Origin: Spirochaetaceae bacterium
GTDB taxonomy: Bacteria; Spirochaetota; Spirochaetia; UBA9216
Reading direction: 5' to 3'
NCBI GenBank assembly: GCA_028527945.1
Contig: JAQQAK010000039.1
Coordinates: 1 to 20,774 of the forward strand
DNA: 20,774 nt
Shown here: one piece after another, positions 14,585-20,774 of the stretch
Position numbering within the stretch: the first letter of the stretch is position 1
How the letters are laid out: every line of letters starts with the position of its first letter
Notes under the pieces: generated by a model
The model's database searches: none
Seen by the model: the letters and a program-made list of their open reading frames with translations, nothing else
What the model was told of the DNA's origin: nothing
Made by a program: the position numbers and the translations under genes

Positions 14585-15556
14585 TTAGTGAAAGCTTATA
14601 AAAAATATATTTGCGGGCATAATGACAGAGACAGACGCTTAGATCGGATTTTAAAAAAAATACTTTCTGATGTTCCGGCTGGACTCATTTATTCAGGACT
14701 AAGAAAAGGTCTTATAAAGGTGAATGGAAAAAAAAGGCCGCAATCTTACAGGGTCGAAGAAAACGATCTTATTGAAATATCAGAAATTATAAAAAGTGAC
14801 CATAAAAGAAATACAAAAACAGAACAAAACACCAAAGCGGCTGATTTTCTACAAAGTATAACTGTAACAAAATCTGATAATTTACTTTTTTTAAACAAGC
14901 CGGCGGGGCTGCTCACTCATGGAGATGATTCTCTTGCAGATTATCTTAAAACAGGACTTACAGATATTGATAGTTCATTAGCCTTTACTCCAGCTCCGCT
15001 TCACCGACTTGATAGAAATACATCAGGTCTAATTACTGCTTCTTTAACAATAGATGGCGCCAAACATTTTAGTGAACTTATGCGTCAAAGAAAAATTAAA
15101 AAATATTATATTGGATTATGTCTTGGTAAAATAAATAATACTATTTACCTTGAAGATAATTTGATTCGAAAAAATAAAAAAACATATAAATCAGAAAAAA
15201 TAAACGGACTAAGAGCAAAAACAACTATTTCGCCTATTTTATCAAAAAACAACCTGACTCTATGCCTTTTTAATATTGAAACAGGAGTAACACATCAAAT
15301 AAGAAGTCAATGCTCAGAAAAAGGCTATCCTCTTGCTGGAGACGTAAAATATGGAGGAAAGTTTAATGGAATTAATAATTATTTTCTGCATTCATATAAA
15401 ATGATTTTCCCTGAAAATGATAAGATTTGCGGAGTTAGCGAGGTTACAGCGGAGTTGCCCTCTCCTCTTATAAAAACTGTAAAGAAGTATATTGACGCAT
15501 CCCCTGTGGATATAATCAATAAAACAACTAATTTATTCAATAACCTTAAAAATTAA
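14570..15556 (+). CDS. RluA/RluD-family pseudouridine synthase
   Basis: Converts specific uridines in rRNA or tRNA to pseudouridine. 328 residues: N-terminal S4 RNA-binding domain (about 22-60, RRLDRILKK...LRKGLIKVNGKK), then the catalytic core with LNKPAGLLTH (108-117), the signature HRLDRNTSG (145-153) with catalytic Asp148, and the GVTHQIR element near residue 241, where the family usually has TGRTHQIR. The S4 domain points to RluC/RluD/RluB-like rRNA targets, but the site cannot be told from sequence. The start is uncertain: ATG at 14570 has no clear ribosome-binding site, and GTG at 14588 would also leave the S4 domain intact. The gene is divergent from the Rnf operon by 39 bases. Confidence 0.9.
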   Translation: MIVWQLVKAYKKYICGHNDRDRRLDRILKKILSDVPAGLIYSGLRKGLIKVNGKKRPQSYRVEENDLIEISEIIKSDHKRNTKTEQNTKAADFLQSITVTKSDNLLFLNKPAGLLTHGDDSLADYLKTGLTDIDSSLAFTPAPLHRLDRNTSGLITASLTIDGAKHFSELMRQRKIKKYYIGLCLGKINNTIYLEDNLIRKNKKTYKSEKINGLRAKTTISPILSKNNLTLCLFNIETGVTHQIRSQCSEKGYPLAGDVKYGGKFNGINNYFLHSYKMIFPENDKICGVSEVTAELPSPLIKTVKKYIDASPVDIINKTTNLFNNLKN

Positions 15557-15604
15557 ACAATAATCTATTGGATAATTAACTCTTCATATATATTATACTT
15601 AGGT

Positions 15605-16483
15605 ATGAATCATCTTTTCAGACAACTTCAATGGCTTTTCAAAGGAGTAAAAGTTTTCGCTCTTGTAGGAAAAAGCGGCACGGGCAAAAGCTTTAGAGCC
15701 AAACTTATAGCAGATAAATTTGGAATAGAACTTATTATAGATGATGGACTTCTCATTCGTGGTAAAAAAATTGTTGCCGGTAAATCAGCAAAAAAAGAGA
15801 ATACCTACCTTGGTGCCATAAAAACAGCTTTATTTGACGAAGACGCTCACCGGGATTCAGTAACAAAACAACTAGGCGAAGAAAAATTTCACAGAATCCT
15901 CATTATCGGAACTTCAGAAAAAATGGTTCATAAAATTGTGGCAAGACTTAATCTTCCAGCAATTACTAAAATGATACATATAGAAGATATTGCGACAAAA
16001 GAAGAAATTGATACGGCAGTTAAATCAAGAAAAACAGAGGGTAAACATGTTATACCCGTTCCAGCTGTTGAAATAAACCGAAATTATTCTCAAATGGTTT
16101 ACGATTCAGTTAAGGTTTTTATGGGAAAACAGTTTCTCAATTTCAGAAAAAAAGGCAAATATTTTGAAAAAACTGTAGTAAGACCAGAATTCAATAAAAA
16201 AGGTAAAGTAAGCATTTCAGAATCAGCTCTAACACAGATGATTTTACATTGTGCTGATGAGTATGACAGTTCTATAACAATTATGAAAGTTGTAGTACGT
16301 GAAGAAATAAATGGATACATTTTAAAAATTAATATTCGCCTTCCATATGGAGTTGAAGTATCTGACAAGGTGCATAGCTTTAGAGAATACCTTATAGACA
16401 GCCTGGAACGCTATTCAGGAATAATGATTGATTCTGTAAGCTTGATTATTGAAGATTTTTTTACAAAAAAGAAAAAGATTTGA
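15605..16483 (+). CDS. P-loop NTPase fused to an Asp23-like domain
   Basis: Two-part protein of 292 residues. The N-terminal part has a Walker A loop GKSGTGKS (22-29) after a beta strand (VKVFALV), and a later hydrophobic strand RILIIGT (97-103) that may act as Walker B or sensor. It does not match a family I can name. The C-terminal part (about 192-286, FNKKGKVSISESALTQMI...YGVEV...LIDSLERYSGIMIDSVSLIIEDFF) resembles Asp23/Gls24 domains of envelope or stress proteins: G-x-V-x-IS start, tyrosine-Gly-V strand, and SG-x-x-ID-x-V ending. The fusion is unusual to me. The ATG at 15605 has only weak AGG next to it, and TATACT at 15594-15599 just upstream would give an almost leaderless mRNA. It is cytoplasmic by absence of a signal peptide. 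Confidence 0.75.
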   Translation: MNHLFRQLQWLFKGVKVFALVGKSGTGKSFRAKLIADKFGIELIIDDGLLIRGKKIVAGKSAKKENTYLGAIKTALFDEDAHRDSVTKQLGEEKFHRILIIGTSEKMVHKIVARLNLPAITKMIHIEDIATKEEIDTAVKSRKTEGKHVIPVPAVEINRNYSQMVYDSVKVFMGKQFLNFRKKGKYFEKTVVRPEFNKKGKVSISESALTQMILHCADEYDSSITIMKVVVREEINGYILKINIRLPYGVEVSDKVHSFREYLIDSLERYSGIMIDSVSLIIEDFFTKKKKI

Positions 16484-16508
16484 CATATGAACTGCAAACA
16501 AATAAAAT
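16480..16508 (+). promoter_or_regulatory. Sigma70-type promoter for the TPR gene
   Basis: Perfect -35 TTGACA (16480-16485), 17-base spacer, -10 TAAAAT (16503-16508, 5 of 6). The -35 overlaps the stop codon of the preceding gene. Start predicted near 16515, leader about 37 bases with AAGGAG at 16537-16542. Confidence 0.7.
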
Positions 16509-16551
16509 TTAATTGTCGATAATGTACTATACATAGAAGGAGATTTTTCAT

Positions 16552-17829
16552 ATGAAAAAGTTAATACTTTGCTTTTTATTAATACTGCCTGCAGTATTTG
16601 TCTTTTCACAAAATACAGATCCGGTTATGAATGTTGCAGAAAGCGATCATTATCGTGTTTCTTCACAAGTAAGCATAGGTCAGGCAGCTGACACGGCTGA
16701 GCAACTTGATGCTTATTTTGACTTTTTTAACCATTATTTTCATTTTGACACAAGTAATCTTTCTGAAAAACTTAATGTCAGACTTTTCAGCAATAAAATT
16801 GACTATGATAACTATCTATCAGCAATTATTAAGGAAGATAAGGAATCTTTTGTTTTCCTTCAATATAATAAGCCAAGTATGAATGAGCTTGTAGGATATA
16901 CATCTCTGAATTCTGATGACTATTCAAGATATATTGTACATCAGGCCTTTATTCAATTCATAAAAACTTTTGTACCGAATCCACCATTATGGATGGTAAA
17001 AGGTTTTGCTATTTATCTTGAAAAGTCAGTTTACAATGAAGACACTTCAACGGTTCAGTACAGAGAAAACCTTTCATGGCTTTATTCATTAAAAAAATAC
17101 ATAGATAAAACAGAAACAAGTCATGAGAGCAGGATTATACCTATCTCAACATTTCTGACAGTCGATGTGAATACAGCAAACACAAATATTGATGTTTTCT
17201 ATGCTCAATCATGGGGACTTATCTATTTTCTGATGAACAGTAGTAATGAATCCTACAATAGACTTATCTGGGACTCTATCAATGCTGTCTCTCCTGATAA
17301 CAGCAGAGAAGAAAATGATCTTGAAATTATGCAATCGGCCTTTGGGTGGATTAATAAAACAGAACTTACAAGAGATTTTAATGATTACTTTAACAATTTA
17401 AAAACCTTCCCAGACATGGTTCAAGAAGGTAAAGAGCTTTATGGAGCAGGTAGATACGCTGAAGCTGAACGTATTTTTATAAACGCACTTAGCATGGATG
17501 ACACCCATCCGGTTCCATATTATTATCTTGGATTAATTAATTATGCAGGTAGTGATTACAAGATGGCAGACTACTATTACAAGACTGCAATTCAAATGGG
17601 TGGAAAAGATGCAATAACTTCGTATGCGCTAGGTGTAAACGCTTATGCTGACAGTAGATATGAAGAAGCGATTGAAAGTCTTATAGAAGCTTATCAAAAA
17701 GACAAACGTTCTTTGGGTAAAAAGGCAGCAAATGTTATTCTTGAAATCGATAAAGAACATCCGGGATTAATAAACAGCTACCTTAAAAATGCAGGAATCA
17801 CAAGATCTGAACTAAATTATCCCAACTGA
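16552..17829 (+). CDS. Secreted TPR protein with degenerate peptidase-MA-like domain
   Basis: 425 residues. Signal peptide about 1-19 (ending FVFSQ). The region ~30-285 follows the peptidase-MA (gluzincin) layout, with a helix that would carry HExxH followed by PxWxxEGxAxYxE. Here the helix reads YIVHQAFIQF (127-136) and the later motif PLWMVKGFAIYLE (145-157). The catalytic Glu, the second zinc His and the third ligand Glu are replaced, so it is probably not an active metallopeptidase. Three TPR-like repeats (about 288-386, for example AGRYAEAERIFINALSMD and SRYEEAIESLIEAYQKD) complete the protein. Likely periplasmic scaffold or binding protein. It has its own promoter and a strong AAGGAGA site nine bases before the ATG. 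The terminator at 17883-17920 ends the transcript. Confidence 0.85.
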   Translation: MKKLILCFLLILPAVFVFSQNTDPVMNVAESDHYRVSSQVSIGQAADTAEQLDAYFDFFNHYFHFDTSNLSEKLNVRLFSNKIDYDNYLSAIIKEDKESFVFLQYNKPSMNELVGYTSLNSDDYSRYIVHQAFIQFIKTFVPNPPLWMVKGFAIYLEKSVYNEDTSTVQYRENLSWLYSLKKYIDKTETSHESRIIPISTFLTVDVNTANTNIDVFYAQSWGLIYFLMNSSNESYNRLIWDSINAVSPDNSREENDLEIMQSAFGWINKTELTRDFNDYFNNLKTFPDMVQEGKELYGAGRYAEAERIFINALSMDDTHPVPYYYLGLINYAGSDYKMADYYYKTAIQMGGKDAITSYALGVNAYADSRYEEAIESLIEAYQKDKRSLGKKAANVILEIDKEHPGLINSYLKNAGITRSELNYPN

Positions 17830-17882
17830 GCCTCTTTCAACACTTCCTAAGTTTTGAAAAAACCTTAGTATTAAAAAGAAGT

Positions 17883-17920
17883 AAGCTTCCCTTTAGAGAT
17901 AAGAACAGGGAAGCTTTTTT
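17883..17920 (+). terminator. Intrinsic terminator after the TPR gene
   Basis: Perfect 10-bp stem AAGCTTCCCT / AGGGAAGCTT (17883-17892 and 17907-17916), 14-base loop, T-run to 17920. A second imperfect hairpin (CTAAG 17847-17851 with CTTAG 17864-17868, plus TTTT/AAAA) lies just before. On the minus strand the same stem is followed by ACTTCTTTTTAA, so it may also stop the convergent nucleotidyltransferase gene, less well. Confidence 0.85.
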
Positions 17921-17930
17921 ATGTAAAAAA

Positions 17931-19082
17931 TCATGACTCGTTCTTTGTGGTTATAGTGACTTTGGAATTATTCATATTTGGCTTTTTGGTTGTTTTGTGA
18001 GATGGTCTTCTACCGCGTCTGTTTCGATTCTTCTTTCCACGGTTATTATTTGAGCTTCTAACAGGAAGCCCCAACTCCTTAAAATAAAAAACAACAGCTT
18101 TTTCGACTTCAATATTAGGAGGGGTTAAAGGTGCAATAACAGCTTTAGCATCTTTAAATACCTCTCTAAAAGCAATTTTAGCTTTTACCATAGCCTTTGA
18201 AGGAGGCTTCAAAAATGGTCTAACAAGAGAGTAAAGCATAAAACCACGCCCCACTCCACCATTATTTTCAATTTCATTATCTAATCTTTCAAGACTTTCA
18301 AGAACTGAATCATCAAGATTCTCCGCGACTTTAGGAACAATAAACTGAAGAATATTATATTCAGCGCAGTATTCAAATATTTCTCTCGAATGTCCGGACG
18401 CAAGAATTTTTAACAGCTCTTCAGTTATTCTTGAAACAGAAACCCGGTCAAGTTCAGTAGAATATTTTTTTAAGGCTTTTTTAAGTTTTCCAGGAACAAC
18501 AAACCCAGTTGTCGCAGCATATTTTACAGCTCTAATAAGCCTGACAGGATCTTCAACAAAGGTTACATCAAGAGGTATAAGCGATGTTATCTTTTTATGC
18601 ATAACATCCTTATAGCCGTTGACATAATCAATAACCTGCTCATCTATAGGAGAATAATACAAAGCATTAAAAGAGAAATCTCTTCGCTTAACATCATCCT
18701 CCAGAGAACTACCAAAAATATTCTGCTCATCTCCAGGGTTAAGCCCCCGATAAGTAGAAACCTCTATTATTTTTTCATCATAATGAATGTGTACAAGCCT
18801 GAACCTTCGACCAATGATTCTGGCATTCCAAAAAAGTTTTTTAATCTGCCTGGGATGAGCATCTGTTACAATATCAAAATCTTTGGGAGTTCTTCCGATA
18901 AGAAGGTCTCTTACAGCACCACCGACAACATAGGCATCAAAGCCCGCATTTTTAAGCTTCCGTATTATTTTAAAAGCGTCTTTATCAATTTTGTCACCAG
19001 TAATTCCATGTTCATCAACAGTGTATATATTGGCAATTTTAACTCTTTTACCTTTTTCATTAGTTCCGTATCTAATTAGCAA
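17931..19082 (-). CDS. Poly(A) polymerase/tRNA nucleotidyltransferase family protein, PcnB-like
   Basis: Class II nucleotidyltransferase that adds A (or CCA) to RNA 3' ends. 383 residues: GGAVRD (54-59), catalytic DFD (68-70), the poly(A)-polymerase-type segment IGRRFRLVH (90-98), RRDFS (133-137) and EDPVRLIRAV (177-186), then a helical region. IGRRFRLVH favours PcnB (polyadenylation, RNA decay) over CCA-adding enzymes, but bacteria often carry both and this is not proof. The C-terminus (about 345-383) is a short, very basic, low-complexity tail (RGKKNRNRRGRRPSHK) likely to bind RNA. The start is probably TTG at 19080-19082; an in-frame TAA lies four codons upstream, there is no in-frame ATG before the domain, and no good ribosome-binding site is visible. 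The symbol pcnB is likely but withheld. Confidence 0.9.
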   Translation of the reverse strand: MLIRYGTNEKGKRVKIANIYTVDEHGITGDKIDKDAFKIIRKLKNAGFDAYVVGGAVRDLLIGRTPKDFDIVTDAHPRQIKKLFWNARIIGRRFRLVHIHYDEKIIEVSTYRGLNPGDEQNIFGSSLEDDVKRRDFSFNALYYSPIDEQVIDYVNGYKDVMHKKITSLIPLDVTFVEDPVRLIRAVKYAATTGFVVPGKLKKALKKYSTELDRVSVSRITEELLKILASGHSREIFEYCAEYNILQFIVPKVAENLDDSVLESLERLDNEIENNGGVGRGFMLYSLVRPFLKPPSKAMVKAKIAFREVFKDAKAVIAPLTPPNIEVEKAVVFYFKELGLPVRSSNNNRGKKNRNRRGRRPSHKTTKKPNMNNSKVTITTKNES

Positions 19083-19150
19083 ATCCGTATCCGTTTAAAT
19101 ATAATATATTTCTCTTTATTTTCGTCATATTATCTCATTAATACACAAGC

Positions 19151-19179
19151 TTGAAAACATATTATAATTTGATTATTAT
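19151..19179 (+). promoter_or_regulatory. Sigma70-type promoter for the hisS leader
   Basis: -35 TTGAAA (19151-19156, 5 of 6), 17-base spacer, -10 TATTAT (19174-19179, 5 of 6). Predicted start near 19186, giving a leader of about 183 bases before hisS. Confidence 0.65.
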
Positions 19180-19185
19180 CATCTG

Positions 19186-19368
19186 ATCTATAGAGGAAAT
19201 TGCTAAAATAATGTTTTTTTGTAATTTCAGCCTGAATGTTAGTTCAGATTTTTTTTGGTAAGCTGTTTTAATTTATGCATTCAGTTTACTATTACTAATT
19301 ATTATTAAACAAACTCTTACAAAAAGAATCATTTTTGTGAGAAGCAGTATATTAAAAGGAGTTTATCC
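19186..19368 (+). promoter_or_regulatory. Structured hisS leader, possible attenuator
   Basis: Downstream of the promoter the leader holds three candidate hairpins. The first is GAAATTGC (19196-19203) with GTAATTTC (19221-19228). The second is CTGAA (19232-19236) with TTCAG (19243-19247), followed by eight T residues (19249-19256), which looks like a short intrinsic terminator. The third is an 11-bp stem (19315-19325 with 19332-19342, one G-T wobble, loop GAATCA) ahead of the ribosome-binding site. A 16-codon open frame (19211-19261, MFFCNFSLNVSSDFFW) starts after GAGGA, but with a 13-base spacer. It has no His codon and five Phe, so classical His attenuation is not supported. No T-box consensus (AGGGTGGNACCGCG) is present. 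Whether this is regulatory is inference. Confidence 0.4.
19232..19256 (+). terminator. Possible weak terminator inside the hisS leader
   Basis: Five-base-pair stem CTGAA/TTCAG with loop TGTTAG and eight T residues immediately after. It is weak in stem stability but has a strong U-tract. If it works, a transcript from the promoter at 19151-19179 would end after about 70 bases. Confidence 0.35.
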
Positions 19369-20676
19369 ATGCCCAATTTGGTTCAGCCCAAGGTTTTGAA
19401 AGGTTTTCGAGATTTTTTACCGGAAACAGAAATATCAAGAAAAGAAATACAAACAACTCTTGAAAATACATTTAAATCATTCGGCATGGTTCCAATAGAC
19501 ACCCCTATTCTCGAATATACCGAAGTACTTTTGGGAAAAGGAAGCGGCGAAACAGATAAACAGATCTATCGCTTTCAGGATCACGGAAAACGTGATGTAG
19601 CAATGAGATTTGATTTAACTGTACCTTTTGCAAGGTTCATGGCTGCAAATTTGAATAACCTTTACCTTCCATTTAAACGTTACCATATCTCAAAAGTCTG
19701 GCGGGGAGAAAACACACAAAGAGGCCGATATAGAGAATTCACTCAATGTGATTTCGATATCGTAGGAGTCGACAGCCCTGAAGCTGATTTTGAGATTCTT
19801 TCAATAATGTATGAATCTCTTACAGCATTGGGAATTCCTGATATTCACATTCACATCTCTCACAGAGGTATTTTCAATGCTTTTCTGGAATATCTTGGTG
19901 TCAAAGAAAATTCAGCAGAAATATTACGGATTGTTGATAAGCTTGCAAAAATAGGTGAAGAGAAAGTTCTTGAACAGCTTGAAGAACTCACAAATAAAGA
20001 AAAAGCCTCAAAGATTCTGGAATATATTAGTGCCGATGGAAGCTTTGATGAAATACTCTCCAAACTTGAAGAGCTCTCTGGCGGACCTACAGAAGGAAGT
20101 AAAAGACTTGGTACAATAAGAAAGATGATGCTTAACTGCGGAATTGAAGATCTTTTTATACTTAATCCCTCTATTACAAGAGGTCTTGATTACTACACTG
20201 GAATAGTATACGAAACATTTCTTGATGAGCTTCCGGCAATAGGCTCAGTCTGTTCAGGCGGAAGATATAACAACCTTGCATCAATATATTCAAAAACTGA
20301 AATGCCTGGAGTCGGCTCTTCTATTGGATTGGACAGACTTATGGCCGCGCTTGAGGAGCTTGGAGTGTCTTCAAGCAAAAAAAGTCTTACAAAAGTTCTT
20401 ATTATGAATATGGATGATTCCTTAAAAGGTCATTACTTCAATATTGCGGCAAAACTTAGAAAAGCAGGAATTAATACTGAAGTTTTTCTGGAACAAAAAA
20501 AGATGAAAAATCAGTTTACTTTTGCTGAAAGAAAAAACATTCCCTTTGCAATAATAATTGGTGAAGATGAATATAAAGAAAACAAAGTTTCTGTTAAAAA
20601 TCTTGAAACTCGTGAAAATTTTAATATGACAAATATTGAAGATGCTATTAAAATAATTGGTGGAAATAAAGAATAA
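19369..20676 (+). CDS. hisS: Histidyl-tRNA synthetase
   Basis: Class II aminoacyl-tRNA synthetase charging tRNA-His. 435 residues, normal length. KGFRDFLP near the start (11-18), motif 1 region, motif 2 with FKRYHISKVWRGE (102-114) and REFTQCDFDIVG (122-133), the histidine-specific RGLDYYTG (271-278), motif 3 GVGSSIGLDRL (314-324), and a C-terminal anticodon-binding domain (about 340-430). The ATG at 19369 has AAAAGGAG with seven bases between. A structured leader of about 183 bases lies between it and the predicted promoter, and a long hairpin follows 46 bases after the stop. Confidence 0.97.
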   Translation: MPNLVQPKVLKGFRDFLPETEISRKEIQTTLENTFKSFGMVPIDTPILEYTEVLLGKGSGETDKQIYRFQDHGKRDVAMRFDLTVPFARFMAANLNNLYLPFKRYHISKVWRGENTQRGRYREFTQCDFDIVGVDSPEADFEILSIMYESLTALGIPDIHIHISHRGIFNAFLEYLGVKENSAEILRIVDKLAKIGEEKVLEQLEELTNKEKASKILEYISADGSFDEILSKLEELSGGPTEGSKRLGTIRKMMLNCGIEDLFILNPSITRGLDYYTGIVYETFLDELPAIGSVCSGGRYNNLASIYSKTEMPGVGSSIGLDRLMAALEELGVSSSKKSLTKVLIMNMDDSLKGHYFNIAAKLRKAGINTEVFLEQKKMKNQFTFAERKNIPFAIIIGEDEYKENKVSVKNLETRENFNMTNIEDAIKIIGGNKE

Positions 20677-20721
20677 TATTCCGTAAGCAGTAAAATCAAA
20701 TAAAATTTGCGGAATTATTAA

Positions 20722-20761
20722 AAAACTTCTTGTAAACCTTTTTAGTTTTACAAGAAGTTTT
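20722..20761 (+). terminator. 15-bp hairpin after hisS
   Basis: Perfect stem from 20722-20736 to 20747-20761 with a 10-base loop. It is AT-rich, and the 3' arm ends in TTTT followed by AAGTAAAATTTTA, so the U-tract is short. A weaker ATTCCG/CGGAAT pairing (20678-20683 with 20710-20715) precedes it. Probable transcription end for hisS. Confidence 0.65.
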
Positions 20762-20774
20762 AAGTAAAATTTTA

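Noticed and set aside
19186..19368. T-box riboswitch controlling hisS
   Set aside because: No T-box consensus, no Stem I specifier loop that I can recognise, and the candidate terminator is short and AT-rich.

Overview
The window is an AT-rich chromosomal segment from a bacterium that looks like a spirochaete of the Treponema/Spirochaeta type. I base this on protein style only: a short FtsY without the acidic A domain, PEGA and TPR envelope proteins, a clostridial-type Rnf complex, a divergent GH57 protein and a PcnB-type nucleotidyltransferase. There is no rRNA or tRNA to settle it. I see no mobile element, prophage, CRISPR array or tRNA, so the region reads as core chromosome with some lineage-specific genes.

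Left block, 1-4402, all minus strand. Transcription starts near 4396 with a small Cas2-like protein of unknown role. It continues through prfB (RF2, read across a programmed +1 frameshift at 4021-4027), a single-domain CheY-like receiver, a secreted PEGA-domain protein and ftsY. It ends in a secreted hypothetical protein cut by the left edge. Several junctions overlap by a few bases, so the block is probably translationally coupled.

Middle block. A plus-strand gene (4639-5880) encodes a secreted protein with two fibronectin-like repeats and a TPR-like end. It faces a minus-strand operon (14530 to 6010): an unrecognised membrane protein, then rnfC-D-G-E-A-B, then a GH57-family protein. A strong sigma70-type promoter (14556-14584) sits ahead of this operon, and nearly all its genes overlap or abut. 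Rnf couples ferredoxin:NAD+ electron transfer to Na+ or H+ translocation, so this is the energy-conserving core of the window. The GH57 protein keeps the nucleophile Glu but lacks the acid/base Asp and the first His motif.

Right block, 14570-20676. Plus-strand genes encode an RluA-family pseudouridine synthase, a P-loop protein fused to an Asp23-like domain, and a secreted protein with a degenerate peptidase-MA-like domain and TPRs. This last gene has its own promoter and an intrinsic terminator. Next come a minus-strand poly(A) polymerase/CCA-adding family protein with a basic tail, then plus-strand hisS. hisS has a structured leader with a possible early terminator and ends in a 15-bp hairpin.

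The points most worth a second look are the Cas2-like protein with a probable leaderless start, the GH57 and peptidase-MA proteins that have lost catalytic residues, the P-loop/Asp23 fusion, the unknown membrane protein leading the Rnf operon, and the hisS leader.
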